From Corynebacterium gottingense (lineage in GTDB: Bacteria; Actinomycetota; Actinomycetes; Mycobacteriales; Mycobacteriaceae): 64,000 nucleotides of DNA. The translations under genes and the position numbers were made by a program. The notes beneath the pieces are model-generated. The model ran no database searches, was not told the DNA's origin, and worked only from the letters and a program-made list of their open reading frames with translations. Positions 25,203 through 33,827 of the stretch are shown here, one piece after another (the stretch's first letter is position 1; each line of letters begins with the position of its first letter). The stretch lies in NCBI RefSeq assembly GCF_003693265.1, contig NZ_RDRE01000002.1:62001-126000 (forward strand), given 5' to 3'.

Positions 25203-25553
25203 ATGAGCAATGAGACGCCGTCCAGCACGGCCATGAAGCCGGAAACCGCCGCGAAGAAGCTCGGTGTGTATCTGCCCGCCACCCCGCAGGAGTTTCAGGA
25301 CGGGTCGGTTACCCACGCTGAGCTGCGAGAGCTCCAGCAGAATCCACCCGAGTGGCTGCAGGAGCTGCGCCACAACGGGCCGCACCCCCGCCCCGAGGTC
25401 GCCCGCAAGCTGGGCATTTCCATCACCGCGCTGAAGAAGCACGAGATGGACCGCCCGCTGACCTCCAAGGAGATCAGCGAGCTGCTGGCAGACCAGCCGG
25501 AGTGGCTGCGCGAGGCCCGCGCGGCGCACGCCGAGCAGCGCAGCGACAACTAG
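25203..25553 (+). CDS. DUF5997 family protein
   Basis: 116 residues, soluble. The family blocks are MKPETAAKKLGVYLPATPQEFQ, LQQNPPEWLQELRHNGPHPR and PEVARKLGISITALKKHEMDRPLTSKEISELLADQPEWL; the latter looks like a helix-turn-helix-like segment. Found in actinobacteria, commonly beside the HTH-less LysR-domain protein, as here. Leaderless start (TACCGT 7 bases upstream). The stop is 4 bases from that of convergent glyA. No function known. Confidence 0.82.
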   Translation: MSNETPSSTAMKPETAAKKLGVYLPATPQEFQDGSVTHAELRELQQNPPEWLQELRHNGPHPRPEVARKLGISITALKKHEMDRPLTSKEISELLADQPEWLREARAAHAEQRSDN

Positions 25554-25557
25554 CGCC

Positions 25558-26850
25558 CTAGAGCATCTTCCAGTCTTCGAGGCCCGGGTAGAGCGGGTAC
25601 TTCTCCGCCAGTGCGTCGACGCGCGCGTGCAGGGCCTCGGTGTCGGCAGCCTCGCCCTTGATCAGGGCCTCCGCAATAATCTCTGCGACCTCGGTGAAGT
25701 CCTCCTTGCCAAAGCCGCGGGTGGCCAGCGCGGAGGTGCCGATGCGCAGGCCGGAGGTGACCTTCGGCGGGCGCGGGTCGAACGGCACAGCGTTGCGGTT
25801 CACGGTAATGCCCGCGCTGTGCAGCAGGTCCTCCGCCTGCTGGCCGTCCATCTTGGAGTTGCGCAGGTCCACGAGGACCAGGTGCACGTCGGTGCCGCCG
25901 GAGACGACGTCCACGCCGGCCTCTTTCGCATCCGGTTGGGTGAGGCGGTCGGCGAGGATGCGCGCGCCCTCGATGGTGCGCTCCTGACGGTCCTTGAACT
26001 CCGGCATGCCGGCGATCTTGAACGCGGTCGCCTTGGCCGCCACCACATGCATCAGCGGGCCGCCCTGCTGGCCGGGGAAGACCGCGGAGTTGAGCTTCTT
26101 GTTCAGGTCCTCGTCGTTGGTGAGGATGAAGCCGGAGCGCGGGCCGCCGATGGTCTTGTGCACCGTGGAGGACACGACGTGGGCGTACGGCACCGGCGAC
26201 GGGTGCAGCCCGGCGGCAACCAGGCCCGCAAAGTGCGCCATGTCGACCCACAGGTACGCGCCGACTTCGTCCGCGATGGAGCGGAACTCGGCGAAATCCT
26301 CGTGGCGCGGGTAGGCGGACCAGCCGGCGATGATCACCTTCGGCTTGACCTCGCGCGCCTGCTCGCGCAGCTTCGCCATGTCGATGGTGTGGGTGTCCTG
26401 CTCCACCTCGTAGGCCGCGACGTTGTAAAGACGGCCGGAGAAGTTGATCTTCATGCCGTGGGTGAGGTGGCCGCCGTGCGCCAGGCTCAGGCCCAAGATC
26501 GTGTCGCCCGGCTCCGCCAGCGCCATGAGGACGGCGGCGTTCGCCTGCGCGCCCGAGTGCGGCTGCACGTTGGCAAACTTCGCGCCGAACACCTGCTTCG
26601 CGCGCTCCTGGGCTAGTTCCTCCACCACGTCGACGTGCTCGCAGCCGCCGTAGTAGCGCTTGCCCGGGTAGCCCTCGGCGTACTTGTTGGTCAGCACAGA
26701 GCCCTGTGCCTGCAGGACGGCGCGCGGCACGAAGTTCTCGGACGCGATCATCTCCAGGGTGTTGCGCTGCCGGCTCAGCTCGTTGACGATGGCCTCGTGT
26801 ACTTCGGGGTCGAAGGTGGCGAGGTCCTGGTAACGGAAGTCTTCAGACAC
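25558..26850 (-). CDS. glyA: Serine hydroxymethyltransferase
   Basis: 430 residues. PLP enzyme converting serine and THF to glycine and methylene-THF. Visible are the N-terminal [23 protein letters not shown], the YPGKRYYGG segment, HGGHLTHG, and the PLP-lysine in [14 protein letters not shown] (Lys at about 231). Length normal. A TATACT -10 on this strand (26919-26924) lies about 70 bases before the start. Divergent from coaA, as in M. tuberculosis Rv1092c/Rv1093. Confidence 0.97.
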   Translation of the reverse strand: MSEDFRYQDLATFDPEVHEAIVNELSRQRNTLEMIASENFVPRAVLQAQGSVLTNKYAEGYPGKRYYGGCEHVDVVEELAQERAKQVFGAKFANVQPHSGAQANAAVLMALAEPGDTILGLSLAHGGHLTHGMKINFSGRLYNVAAYEVEQDTHTIDMAKLREQAREVKPKVIIAGWSAYPRHEDFAEFRSIADEVGAYLWVDMAHFAGLVAAGLHPSPVPYAHVVSSTVHKTIGGPRSGFILTNDEDLNKKLNSAVFPGQQGGPLMHVVAAKATAFKIAGMPEFKDRQERTIEGARILADRLTQPDAKEAGVDVVSGGTDVHLVLVDLRNSKMDGQQAEDLLHSAGITVNRNAVPFDPRPPKVTSGLRIGTSALATRGFGKEDFTEVAEIIAEALIKGEAADTEALHARVDALAEKYPLYPGLEDWKML

Positions 26851-27018
26851 GTGCTCCGGGTCCTTTCAATGGTTCAAGTTTCGATGGCAATATCCCCGCA
26901 ACGCGGTGACTTCCTAGCAGTATAAACGTCACCCCACGCCCACGGGGGCAACTTTCGGTCCTCTTCAATCCCTGCCCTGAGCGCGAGCATTGCTCCAGCG
27001 AGTGGAACAATGGACCCC

Positions 27019-27954
27019 ATGGCTCAAGGTGTACGGGGAGCGGACTCAAGCCCCTATCTGGACTTCCACCGCCAGGATTGGCGCGAGCGCCGCGCGGCGA
27101 TGCCGCAGGTGCTCACCGCCGAGGAGGCGGAGAAGCTCAGCGGTATCGGCGAAAACCTTGACTTGCAGGAGGTCGAGGACATCTACCTCCCCTTATCGCG
27201 TCTCATCCACCTCCAGGTCCGCGCCCGCCAGAAGCTCACCAACGCCACCGAGACCTTCATCGGCGGCGACCCCGGCCACGTCCCATTCATCATCGGCCTG
27301 GCCGGTTCGGTGGCCGTGGGCAAGTCGACCACTGCGCGCGTGCTCCAACTCCTGCTGCAGCGCTGGGAGTCGCATCCCCGCGTGGACCTGATCACCACGG
27401 ACGGGTTCCTCTACCCCACCGAGGTGCTCCAGGAGCGCAACCTCATGTCGCGCAAGGGGTTCCCGGAATCCTACGATCGCCGCAACCTCATGCGCTTCGT
27501 CACCGAGGTCAAGTCCGGCCAGCCCGTGGTCAAGGCGCCCATCTACTCGCACACGGCGTACAACATCCTGCCCGGTGAGTACATCGAGGTCCGCCAGCCC
27601 GACATCCTCATCCTCGAGGGCCTCAACGTCCTCCAGACCGGCCCCACGCTCATGGTCTCGGATCTGTTCGACTTCTCCATCTACGTGGATGCCTCGGTCG
27701 AGCACATCGAGCACTGGTACATCTCGCGCTTTCTCAAGCTGCGCCACACCGCGTTCCGCGAGCCGGGCGCCCACTTCGCCGACTACGCCCAGCTTGATGA
27801 TGCCCAGGCGACCCACCGCGCCCGCGAAATCTGGCAGACCATCAACCTGCCGAACCTGGTGGAAAACATCTTGCCCACGCGCCCCCGCGCCTCGCTTGTG
27901 CTGCGCAAGGGCTTCGACCATACGGTACAGCGCGTGCGCATGCGCAAGCTGTAG
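27019..27954 (+). CDS. coaA: Type I pantothenate kinase
   Basis: 311 residues. First enzyme of CoA synthesis. P-loop [10 protein letters not shown] at about residues 95-104, [32 protein letters not shown] and the IEGLNVLQ region are intact. The ATG at 27019 is preferred over 27010 because AACAAT ends 7 bases before it, giving a leaderless mRNA, and because the length then fits the 312-residue mycobacterial enzyme. Confidence 0.95.
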   Translation: MAQGVRGADSSPYLDFHRQDWRERRAAMPQVLTAEEAEKLSGIGENLDLQEVEDIYLPLSRLIHLQVRARQKLTNATETFIGGDPGHVPFIIGLAGSVAVGKSTTARVLQLLLQRWESHPRVDLITTDGFLYPTEVLQERNLMSRKGFPESYDRRNLMRFVTEVKSGQPVVKAPIYSHTAYNILPGEYIEVRQPDILILEGLNVLQTGPTLMVSDLFDFSIYVDASVEHIEHWYISRFLKLRHTAFREPGAHFADYAQLDDAQATHRAREIWQTINLPNLVENILPTRPRASLVLRKGFDHTVQRVRMRKL

Positions 27955-27970
27955 CGCTTGTCAGCGCCCC

Positions 27971-28741
27971 CTACTTCCCGAACCGACGCGACCGCTGGGA
28001 GTACTCGCGCAGCGCGCGCAGGAAGTCGATCTTGCGGAACGCGGGCCAGTAGGTATCCGTAAACCAGATTTCGGAGTAGGCGGCCTGCCAGAGCAGGAAC
28101 CCGGACAGCCGCTGCTCGCCCGAGGTGCGGATGACCAGGTCGGGGTCCGGCTGACCCGAGGTATAGAGGTGCTCCCCGATCGAGTCCACCGTGACCGCCT
28201 CGGCCAGCGCGTCTGTCGTGGTGCCGCGGGCGGCTTCGTCCCGGATGAGGGAACGCACCGCGTCCACGATTTCCTGGCGCCCGCCGTAGCCGACGGCGAT
28301 GTTGACGGTCAGCCCCGCCTTCCCCGTGGTTGACTCCGCGGAGCGCTGCATGCGCTCCACCACGTCCGGCGGCAGCAGGTCAAGGTGGCCGACGAGGCGC
28401 ACGCGGCACGAATAGTGTTCCGTCGCGAGGTCCTCGATCACGTCAGAAATGATGTCAAAGAGCAGCTCCACCTCTTCGGAGGTGCGCTGGAGGTTCTCCG
28501 TGGAGAGCAGGTAGAGCGTGACCACGTCAACGTCCATTTCCGCGGACCAGCGCACCAGCTCGCCGATCTTCGCGCCGCCTGCCCGGTGCCCCTGGGAGAT
28601 GTCGGTCAGCCCGGCCTCGCGCGCCCACCGACGGTTCCCGTCCGCCATCACAGCGATATGCTTGGGCCGCTTCTTGCCGCGCAGCTCGCGCTTCAAGCGC
28701 AGCTCGTACAGCGGGTACAGCACCTTCTCCAGCAACGTCAC
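27971..28741 (-). CDS. uppS: Cis-prenyltransferase (isoprenyl diphosphate synthase, UppS family)
   Basis: 256 residues. Adds isoprene units in Z geometry to make short or decaprenyl carriers for the cell wall. The catalytic Asp lies in HIAVMADGNRRWA (about residue 34). SWGRPAG-like helix, LYLLSTENLQR, RVRLVGHLDLLP, NIAVGYGGRQEI and the C-terminal DLVIRTSGEQRLSGFLLWQAAYSEIWF are intact. The GTG at 28741 is favoured by TAGAGT 7 bases upstream; an ATG at 28759 is the alternative. By position it corresponds to M. tuberculosis Rv1086, the Z,E-farnesyl diphosphate synthase, but chain length cannot be read from sequence. Confidence 0.93.
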   Translation of the reverse strand: MTLLEKVLYPLYELRLKRELRGKKRPKHIAVMADGNRRWAREAGLTDISQGHRAGGAKIGELVRWSAEMDVDVVTLYLLSTENLQRTSEEVELLFDIISDVIEDLATEHYSCRVRLVGHLDLLPPDVVERMQRSAESTTGKAGLTVNIAVGYGGRQEIVDAVRSLIRDEAARGTTTDALAEAVTVDSIGEHLYTSGQPDPDLVIRTSGEQRLSGFLLWQAAYSEIWFTDTYWPAFRKIDFLRALREYSQRSRRFGK

Positions 28742-28774
28742 AGTCCTCACTCTACTCATGTGGCGCGCTCGCGC

Positions 28775-29089
28775 TTAGAAAATACGCTTCTTCCCGAGGT
28801 CCAGCACGCCGGCCTCGCGCATCGCGGCGTCCAGCGCCTCCTGGTCGAACGGGTCAATTCCGTGCGCCTCGGCAAACTGCTGGCGGCGCCGGAACCGCGA
28901 GTAGCGGCGGTGGAAGGCAAACCCGAGCGAGAGGATCACCACGGCCAGCACCACCAGGATGAGCAGGCCGATTGGCGATGCCTTGCCAAAGTCCGGCCCC
29001 ACCGGGGTCTCCGCGGGCGCCTGCGCGAGCACGTAGCTCGACGCGTTCACCGCGGACGCGGTCAACGATGCTGTGAACCCAATGCTCAT
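28775..29089 (-). CDS. Small membrane protein downstream of mca
   Basis: 104 residues with one clear membrane helix (about 40-60, PIGLLILVVLAVVILSLGFAF) followed by an Arg-rich cytoplasmic segment (HRRYSRFRRRQQF) and a conserved-looking tail (AHGIDPFDQEALDAAMREAGVLDLGKKRIF). Its ATG overlaps the mca stop in ATGA, so it is translated with mca. A hydrophobic N-terminal stretch may be a second helix. Similar small proteins follow mca in other corynebacteria; role unknown. Confidence 0.75.
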   Translation of the reverse strand: MSIGFTASLTASAVNASSYVLAQAPAETPVGPDFGKASPIGLLILVVLAVVILSLGFAFHRRYSRFRRRQQFAEAHGIDPFDQEALDAAMREAGVLDLGKKRIF

Positions 29090-29964
29090 TTCGCGGCCTC
29101 CTCTTCGATGCCGGCGAACAGGTCGTCCTCCGGCAAGTGCGTTTTCACCCTGGTCTGCGCGAGCTCGAACTCCTCGGTGGGCCAGGCGTCTCGCTGGTCC
29201 TGCACCGAGCTGGCCATAAACGCGCCGGCCGGGTCGATCTGGGTGGCGTGCGCGGTGAGCGCCGCCTCGCGCTGCGCGAAGTACTCGCCGCACTCCACCT
29301 GCGTGGTCACGCGGCTCATCACGTCGGCCTGGTTCTGCTCCCAGCGCGCAATCATCAGCTCGTACGGGCTCGGCTTGCCCTGCGCGTAGAGTCGCTCCTG
29401 CAGCAGACGCATCCGCTGCAGGATAAACCCGTGGCTGTAATACAGCTTCAGCGGCGTCCACGGCTCACCCGCCTCGGGCGCAAACTCCGGATCACCCGCT
29501 TTTTCCCAGGCCAACATGGAAATCGTGTGCACCATGATGTGGTCCGGGTGCGGGTAGCCACCGTTTTCGTCGTAGGTGATAATGACGTGCGGCCGGAATG
29601 CGCGTATCGACGCCACCAGCTTGGCCGCCACCTCCACCGGATCCTGCACGGCGAACGAACCCTCTGGCAACGGGGGCAGCGGGTCCCCTTCCGGCAGCCC
29701 GGAGTCCTGGTAGCCCATCCACTCGTGCTCGACGCCGAGTGCGTCAACCGCGCGGGCCATCTCCTGCTCGCGGACCTGGATGAGGTTGTCCAGCACCCCC
29801 GGGCGATCCATGGCTGGGTTCAAAATGTCGCCCCGGCGGCCGTCAGTGCAGGTGACCACCTTGACGCGATTGCCTTCTGCCGCGTATTTCGCCATCGTCG
29901 CCGCGCCCTTAGACGATTCGTCGTCCGGGTGTGCGTGGATTGCCATCAGCCGCAAACCAGTCAC
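29086..29964 (-). CDS. mca: Mycothiol S-conjugate amidase
   Basis: 292 residues. Zinc amidase that splits mycothiol conjugates of electrophiles for export as mercapturates. Zinc ligands are in HAHPDDESSKGA (HPDD at 12-15) and GGYPHPDHIMVH. WTPLKLYYSHGF, SRVTTQVECGEYFAQREAALTAHATQIDP and the end WPTEEFELAQTRV match Mca rather than the shorter MshB deacetylase. GTG start at 29964. Presence proves mycothiol as the host's thiol, which places the organism in the Actinomycetota. Confidence 0.96.
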   Translation of the reverse strand: MTGLRLMAIHAHPDDESSKGAATMAKYAAEGNRVKVVTCTDGRRGDILNPAMDRPGVLDNLIQVREQEMARAVDALGVEHEWMGYQDSGLPEGDPLPPLPEGSFAVQDPVEVAAKLVASIRAFRPHVIITYDENGGYPHPDHIMVHTISMLAWEKAGDPEFAPEAGEPWTPLKLYYSHGFILQRMRLLQERLYAQGKPSPYELMIARWEQNQADVMSRVTTQVECGEYFAQREAALTAHATQIDPAGAFMASSVQDQRDAWPTEEFELAQTRVKTHLPEDDLFAGIEEEAAK

Positions 29965-30079
29965 GAGAACTCCAACTTTTGTAGGGGGCAGTGCTTCAAC
30001 TCCGGCCCATCTTAGTACCATCAAGTGCGAAGCAATCGTTCGCTCCCGCGCCGCTAACCCAGAAGGAGAGGTCGCCGCC

Positions 30080-30565
30080 GTGTCCACTACCTCGAATGCA
30101 CCCGCAGCACCAGGCAACGGCGGTACTTCGCGGACGCGGTACGGAGGGGGCACGGGGGCGTCGACAAGCAAACTGCCCGGGCGCATCATGGCGATCGCTG
30201 CGGTGCTGCTGGTGGGTTTTGCCATTTTTGCCGTGGCACGCGTGATGAGCGAGCGGTCCGCGCAGCCGATCAGCGCAGATTTCATTTCGCAGGAGAAGGT
30301 CGATGACTCGACCTCGCGGCTGTGGATCGACGTGACCCGCGAAGATACTGACGTGCCGTCCTATTGCATCGTCACCGCGGTGGACTACCACCACGCGGAG
30401 ATCGGTCGCCGTGAAGTGGTCATCCCCGCGGGGGGCGAGGAAATGGAGCGACTCGCCGTTAACATGCCGGTGCGCGGCGATCTCGCGTCGGGGCGCGTCT
30501 ACGGGTGCTCGGAGAAGATTCCGGACTATATGGACGCGGAAAGCGCCTACTACGCGGCCCGGTAG
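30080..30565 (+). CDS. DUF4307 family membrane-anchored protein
   Basis: 161 residues. A Gly/Ser/Thr-rich cytoplasmic start, one membrane helix (about 37-54, IMAIAAVLLVGFAIFAVARV) and an extracytoplasmic domain with two Cys (VPSYCIVTAVDYHHAEIGRREVVIP and GRVYGCSEKIPDYMDAESAYYAAR). The family lies between mca and greA across the order (Rv1081c). GTG start with AGAAGGAGAGG upstream. The Gly-rich part contains the motif GGGGGCGTCGACAAGC (30154-30169) as codons for GASTS, apparently an insertion in an otherwise variable region. Function unknown. Confidence 0.85.
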   Translation: MSTTSNAPAAPGNGGTSRTRYGGGTGASTSKLPGRIMAIAAVLLVGFAIFAVARVMSERSAQPISADFISQEKVDDSTSRLWIDVTREDTDVPSYCIVTAVDYHHAEIGRREVVIPAGGEEMERLAVNMPVRGDLASGRVYGCSEKIPDYMDAESAYYAAR

Positions 30566-30691
30566 CCTGCGGGCAGTGTGTTAAGATCCGCCTGTATATT
30601 TGTACGAGTATGACCACGTAATCCGTCGGACTGGGCCCGGCCTGGGAAACAGGCGGGCTCGTTTTTGACGTATGAGGGAAGGGTTTTCCGC

Positions 30692-31210
30692 ATGGCTGAG
30701 ACGCAAAAGCAGTACATCACCCCGGAAATGAAGGACAAGCTCGAGGCAGAGCTGCAGCAGCTGATTGATAACCGCCCGGTGATCGCTGCTGAGATCAACG
30801 AGCGCCGCGAGGAGGGCGACCTCAAGGAGAACGCGGGCTACGACGCGGCTCGTGAGCAGCAGGACCAGGAAGAGGCCCGCATCAAGCAGATCTCCGAACT
30901 GCTGGCCAACTCCACCACCGAGCGCACTGGCGTCATCGAGGGCGTCGCGCACGTCGGTTCCGTCGTGCACGTGTACTACAACGGCGACGAGAACGATAAG
31001 GAGACCTTCCTCATCGGTACCCGCGCTGCATCCACCGACAACAAGGACCTGGAGACCTACTCCGAGAACTCCCCGCTTGGCGCAGCCGTCGTCGGCGCCT
31101 CCGAGGGCGATACGCGCAAGTACACCGCGCCGAACGGCCGCGAGATTTCGGTGACGATTCTCTCCGCGGAGCCGTATGATTCTGTTAAGGCTTCCACGCC
31201 GCGCGACTAG
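30692..31210 (+). CDS. greA: Transcription elongation factor GreA
   Basis: 172 residues. Rescues backtracked RNA polymerase by stimulating RNA cleavage. The N-terminal coiled coil (ITPEMKDKLEAELQQLIDNRPVIAAEINERREEGDLKENAGYDAAREQQDQEEARIKQI) carries the acidic tip (EEGDLKENAGYD) with the two catalytic acids; the C-terminal FKBP-like domain ends in the usual SVTILSAEPYDS. The ATG at 30692 has GGGAAGGG upstream. Conserved next to DUF4307 and mca. Confidence 0.95.
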   Translation: MAETQKQYITPEMKDKLEAELQQLIDNRPVIAAEINERREEGDLKENAGYDAAREQQDQEEARIKQISELLANSTTERTGVIEGVAHVGSVVHVYYNGDENDKETFLIGTRAASTDNKDLETYSENSPLGAAVVGASEGDTRKYTAPNGREISVTILSAEPYDSVKASTPRD

Positions 31211-31278
31211 TACCACTAGCACGCAGCCTCATCCCCGCTTTATTGCACGCTCTTAGAACTAACTGAAGGATCAAACCT

Positions 31279-31794
31279 GTGATTTCCGTTTCCCGTAAGG
31301 CCGCGGCCGGCATGCTCGCCGTGGCAGCAGTTTCCCTCTCCGCCTGCCACCCGCCGCACCAGGTTGACTCCGCCGAGAAGGTCGACACGGCGAAGAGCCA
31401 GGACCCGGATTCGCTGGCTTCCTACGGCGCGACCCCGTCCGGCACCGCAGCTGCATCCGGCACCGCTACCGCGTCTGGCACCGCATCCGCGCAGCCGACC
31501 ACTATCACGGCCTCTGACGGCACCCCCACCATCGCCAACTGCGGCGCCGTCGAGCTGGAGCGCCCGACCGAGCTGGTGCTGGATTGCACCGACCAGGGCA
31601 ACCTGCTGCGCGACATCGTCTGGGATTCCTGGGAGGCCGACGCCGCTACCGGCACCGGCACCCGCGTGGCCCCGGGCCAGGAGCCGGAGGACATCGCCGT
31701 CTCCCTGTCCGAACCGGAGGTTGTCAACGGCGTACTGGCCTACACCACGATCACCGTGGACGGCGCGCAGGTGTACCCGGAGCGCGACATGTAA
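31279..31794 (+). CDS. Secreted lipoprotein of unknown function
   Basis: 171 residues. Lipoprotein signal (AAAGMLAVAAVSLSAC, lipid-anchored Cys at about residue 23), a low-complexity Ser/Gly/Thr/Ala linker with repeated SGTA units (about 55-75) and a C-terminal domain with two cysteines (IANCGAVELERPTELVLDCTDQGNLLRDIVWDSWEA). The C-terminal pattern occurs in corynebacterial secreted proteins, but I know no function. GTG start with AAGGA about 10 bases upstream. A long perfect terminator hairpin follows. Confidence 0.75.
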   Translation: MISVSRKAAAGMLAVAAVSLSACHPPHQVDSAEKVDTAKSQDPDSLASYGATPSGTAAASGTATASGTASAQPTTITASDGTPTIANCGAVELERPTELVLDCTDQGNLLRDIVWDSWEADAATGTGTRVAPGQEPEDIAVSLSEPEVVNGVLAYTTITVDGAQVYPERDM

Positions 31795-31818
31795 CTTCGC
31801 CCCGCCTCAGGGCACGCG

Positions 31819-31873
31819 AAACGCGCCCGGCCCGCAACCTTGATTCCTTGCAAGGTGCGGGCCGGGCGCGTTT
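31819..31873. terminator. Long bidirectional terminator hairpin
   Basis: About 23 bp of near-perfect stem (AAACGCGCCCGGCCCGC and complement plus ACCTTG/CAAGGT) with a short loop, A-rich on one side and T-rich on the other. It lies between the convergent lipoprotein and Bax-inhibitor genes and can serve both. Confidence 0.88.
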
Positions 31874-31885
31874 GGTATTCAGTGA

Positions 31886-32698
31886 TTAATCATCATTGAA
31901 GATGGACAGGAAGCGCAGAATCTCGGTGTAGAGCCAGATGAGCGTCACTGCCAGGCCGAGGGCGACGCCCCATGCCTCCTTTGCCGGCGCACCGGAACGC
32001 ACCAGCTTGTCGGCCAGGTCGAAGTCCTGCAGGAAGGACAGCGAGGCGATCACGATGCAGACGAGGCTGAAGATGATGGCCATCACGCCGTCACCACGCA
32101 GCGGGTTGATACCGGTGAACATGGCGAGCAGGAAGTTGCCCAGCGCGAGGATGGCGACACCAAAGATCATGCCAGTCAGTGCGCGGTTGAAGCGCGGGGT
32201 GACGCGGATCGCGCCAGTGCGGTAGACAAACAGCATGCCGATAAACACGCCGATCGTGCCCAGGATTGCCTGGAAGATGAGCTCACCGGCCGTCCCGCCG
32301 ATGAGGAAGGAGAAGCCGCCGACAAACAGGCCTTCAAACGCCGCGTAGAGCAGCGTGACGGTCGGCGAGCCAAAGCTCTTGGAAAACGAGTGGACCAGCA
32401 CAGTGATGAACGCGGCGATACCGCCGACGAACGTCAGGATCATGCCGATGCCTTGGTTCACGCCCATGCACAGGGCGAAATTCACCGCGGCGAACGCGAC
32501 GATCACCGCGAGGGTGATGCCGGTCTTCGACACAATGTCATCCACCGTCATCGGGCGCTGTGAGTCCTGCGGGGCCCGCGGGGCCTGCCCAGCTTCAGTC
32601 TGGACGCCACCGTAGGGGGTGTGCTCGTTGTTTCCGTATCCGTAGCCCTGCTGCTGGGCCTGGGGCAAGTTCTTCAGTACCGGATTGCTACTTCGCAT
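31886..32698 (-). CDS. Bax inhibitor-1/YccA family membrane protein
   Basis: 270 residues. A 50-residue hydrophilic N-terminus rich in Gln, Gly and Tyr (LPQAQQQGYGYGNNEHTPYGG) is followed by seven hydrophobic helices starting at MTVDDIVSKTGITLAVIVAFAAVNFAL, with GLFVGGFSFLIGGTAGELIFQAILGT and the final LGLAVTLIWLYTEILRFLSIFNDD. The acidic end resembles the Ca2+-leak pore residues of BI-1 (BsYetJ), although this subgroup (YccA/DUF1975-like) is less studied. The ATG at 32698 has AAAGGAA upstream. Confidence 0.9.
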   Translation of the reverse strand: MRSSNPVLKNLPQAQQQGYGYGNNEHTPYGGVQTEAGQAPRAPQDSQRPMTVDDIVSKTGITLAVIVAFAAVNFALCMGVNQGIGMILTFVGGIAAFITVLVHSFSKSFGSPTVTLLYAAFEGLFVGGFSFLIGGTAGELIFQAILGTIGVFIGMLFVYRTGAIRVTPRFNRALTGMIFGVAILALGNFLLAMFTGINPLRGDGVMAIIFSLVCIVIASLSFLQDFDLADKLVRSGAPAKEAWGVALGLAVTLIWLYTEILRFLSIFNDD

Positions 32699-32802
32699 CT
32701 GGTTTCCATTCCTTTCCTTGTCCATCGTCCGTGTCACCTTATGTAACGCCCCACCTTCCCAGATAGTTCCCATCCGCGTATGAAGCTCCCGGCACACGGG
32801 CC

Positions 32803-32808
32803 TAAAGT
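32803..32808 (+). promoter_or_regulatory. -10 (TAAAGT) of the SUFU-domain gene
   Basis: TAAAGT ends 6 bases before the ATG at 32815, implying a leaderless mRNA and favouring this ATG over the GTG at 32809. Confidence 0.5.
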
Positions 32809-32814
32809 GTGAGT

Positions 32815-33807
32815 ATGCATCTGCCCGAATGGGGCGCGCCGGAGCTGTTTTCCCGCGCCCACCAGCAACGGTTTCGCCCCGCCGCGGTAGGCGACGCCGT
32901 GCGCGAGCGGCTGCTCGAGCTCACGGGGGATGCGCACCCGTTTGCTGCGCAGTACGGGGACGTGGAAATCCTGGCCTTCCGGATCAGCCACCCGGTGGAC
33001 CACTACCTGTTCAGCACGTTCGGTCTGGCGCCGGTGCGCTCCTCGCTCCCGCTCGCCGGCACGCACACCGAGCTGACGCTCCGGGTTCCCCCAGCCGGCG
33101 CGCCGCTTCCCCCGGGTTGGCCCGCGGCGGTGCTGGGCCGGTTGGTCCGCCACATCCGGAGGACTGGCCGCCCCATCGAGCCCGGCCACTACTTCGACTT
33201 CCACGCGCCGGTCGCAGATGGCGCGCGGCTTTCCGCGTTCAGCTTCGTCGCGGACCCGCTGCTTGGCGTCGTCGATTCGCGCCTGGCCGTGGTCCGCTTC
33301 ACCTACGCCGTGGGATTGACCGCGCGCGACCTCGAGGACGCGCTGGCGTGGGACCCGCTGAAGTTCACGGGCGTACTCGGAGACACGTTCCCCCTCGGGC
33401 TGAGCGATCCGGCGCGCGCGGATGTAGCCACGCACCGCGCCGCCCGCCGCATTGTCGCCGCGGCCACCGCCCGCGAGGGATCGACCGTGGGCGCCGTCGA
33501 GTCGCGGCTGCTCGGCGTCGAGGGCACCGGGCGTATCGACGTCTCCGTCGACGGCGCCCGCGCGATCCTGCGCGCCATGCGCCACCGCCTCCCCTTCGGC
33601 AGGCCTTTCGCCCTGGTCGCAGAGCACAACTGGCTGCTGTTCGACCCCGACCTCCCAGGAGCCATCACTGCAGAGGAGGACGGTCTGCGCGTGCCCACCT
33701 CCCCGGACGTGCGCAACGAAATCCTGGCCAAACTGGACGCGGAACCGGGGACGTACCGGCTCGTCACCGCCCCGCTCGAGTTGCACGTCGTGGATACACA
33801 GCGCTAA
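32815..33807 (+). CDS. Suppressor-of-fused (SUFU) domain protein
   Basis: 330 residues. Residues 45-190 carry the bacterial SUFU pattern: YGDVEILAFRISHPVDHYLFSTFGLAPV, HTELTLRVP, LGRLVRHIRRTGRPIEPGHYFDF and FVADPLLGVV. The C-terminal part (KFTGVLGDTFPLGLSDPARADVATHRAA and an Ala/Arg-rich segment) is less familiar. Bacterial SUFU proteins often occur as immunity proteins of polymorphic toxins, but no toxin gene is next to this one, and stand-alone versions are common in corynebacteria. Function unknown. Leaderless start. Confidence 0.8.
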   Translation: MHLPEWGAPELFSRAHQQRFRPAAVGDAVRERLLELTGDAHPFAAQYGDVEILAFRISHPVDHYLFSTFGLAPVRSSLPLAGTHTELTLRVPPAGAPLPPGWPAAVLGRLVRHIRRTGRPIEPGHYFDFHAPVADGARLSAFSFVADPLLGVVDSRLAVVRFTYAVGLTARDLEDALAWDPLKFTGVLGDTFPLGLSDPARADVATHRAARRIVAAATAREGSTVGAVESRLLGVEGTGRIDVSVDGARAILRAMRHRLPFGRPFALVAEHNWLLFDPDLPGAITAEEDGLRVPTSPDVRNEILAKLDAEPGTYRLVTAPLELHVVDTQR

Positions 33808-33827
33808 ACCGCACGAGCATCGGTGCA

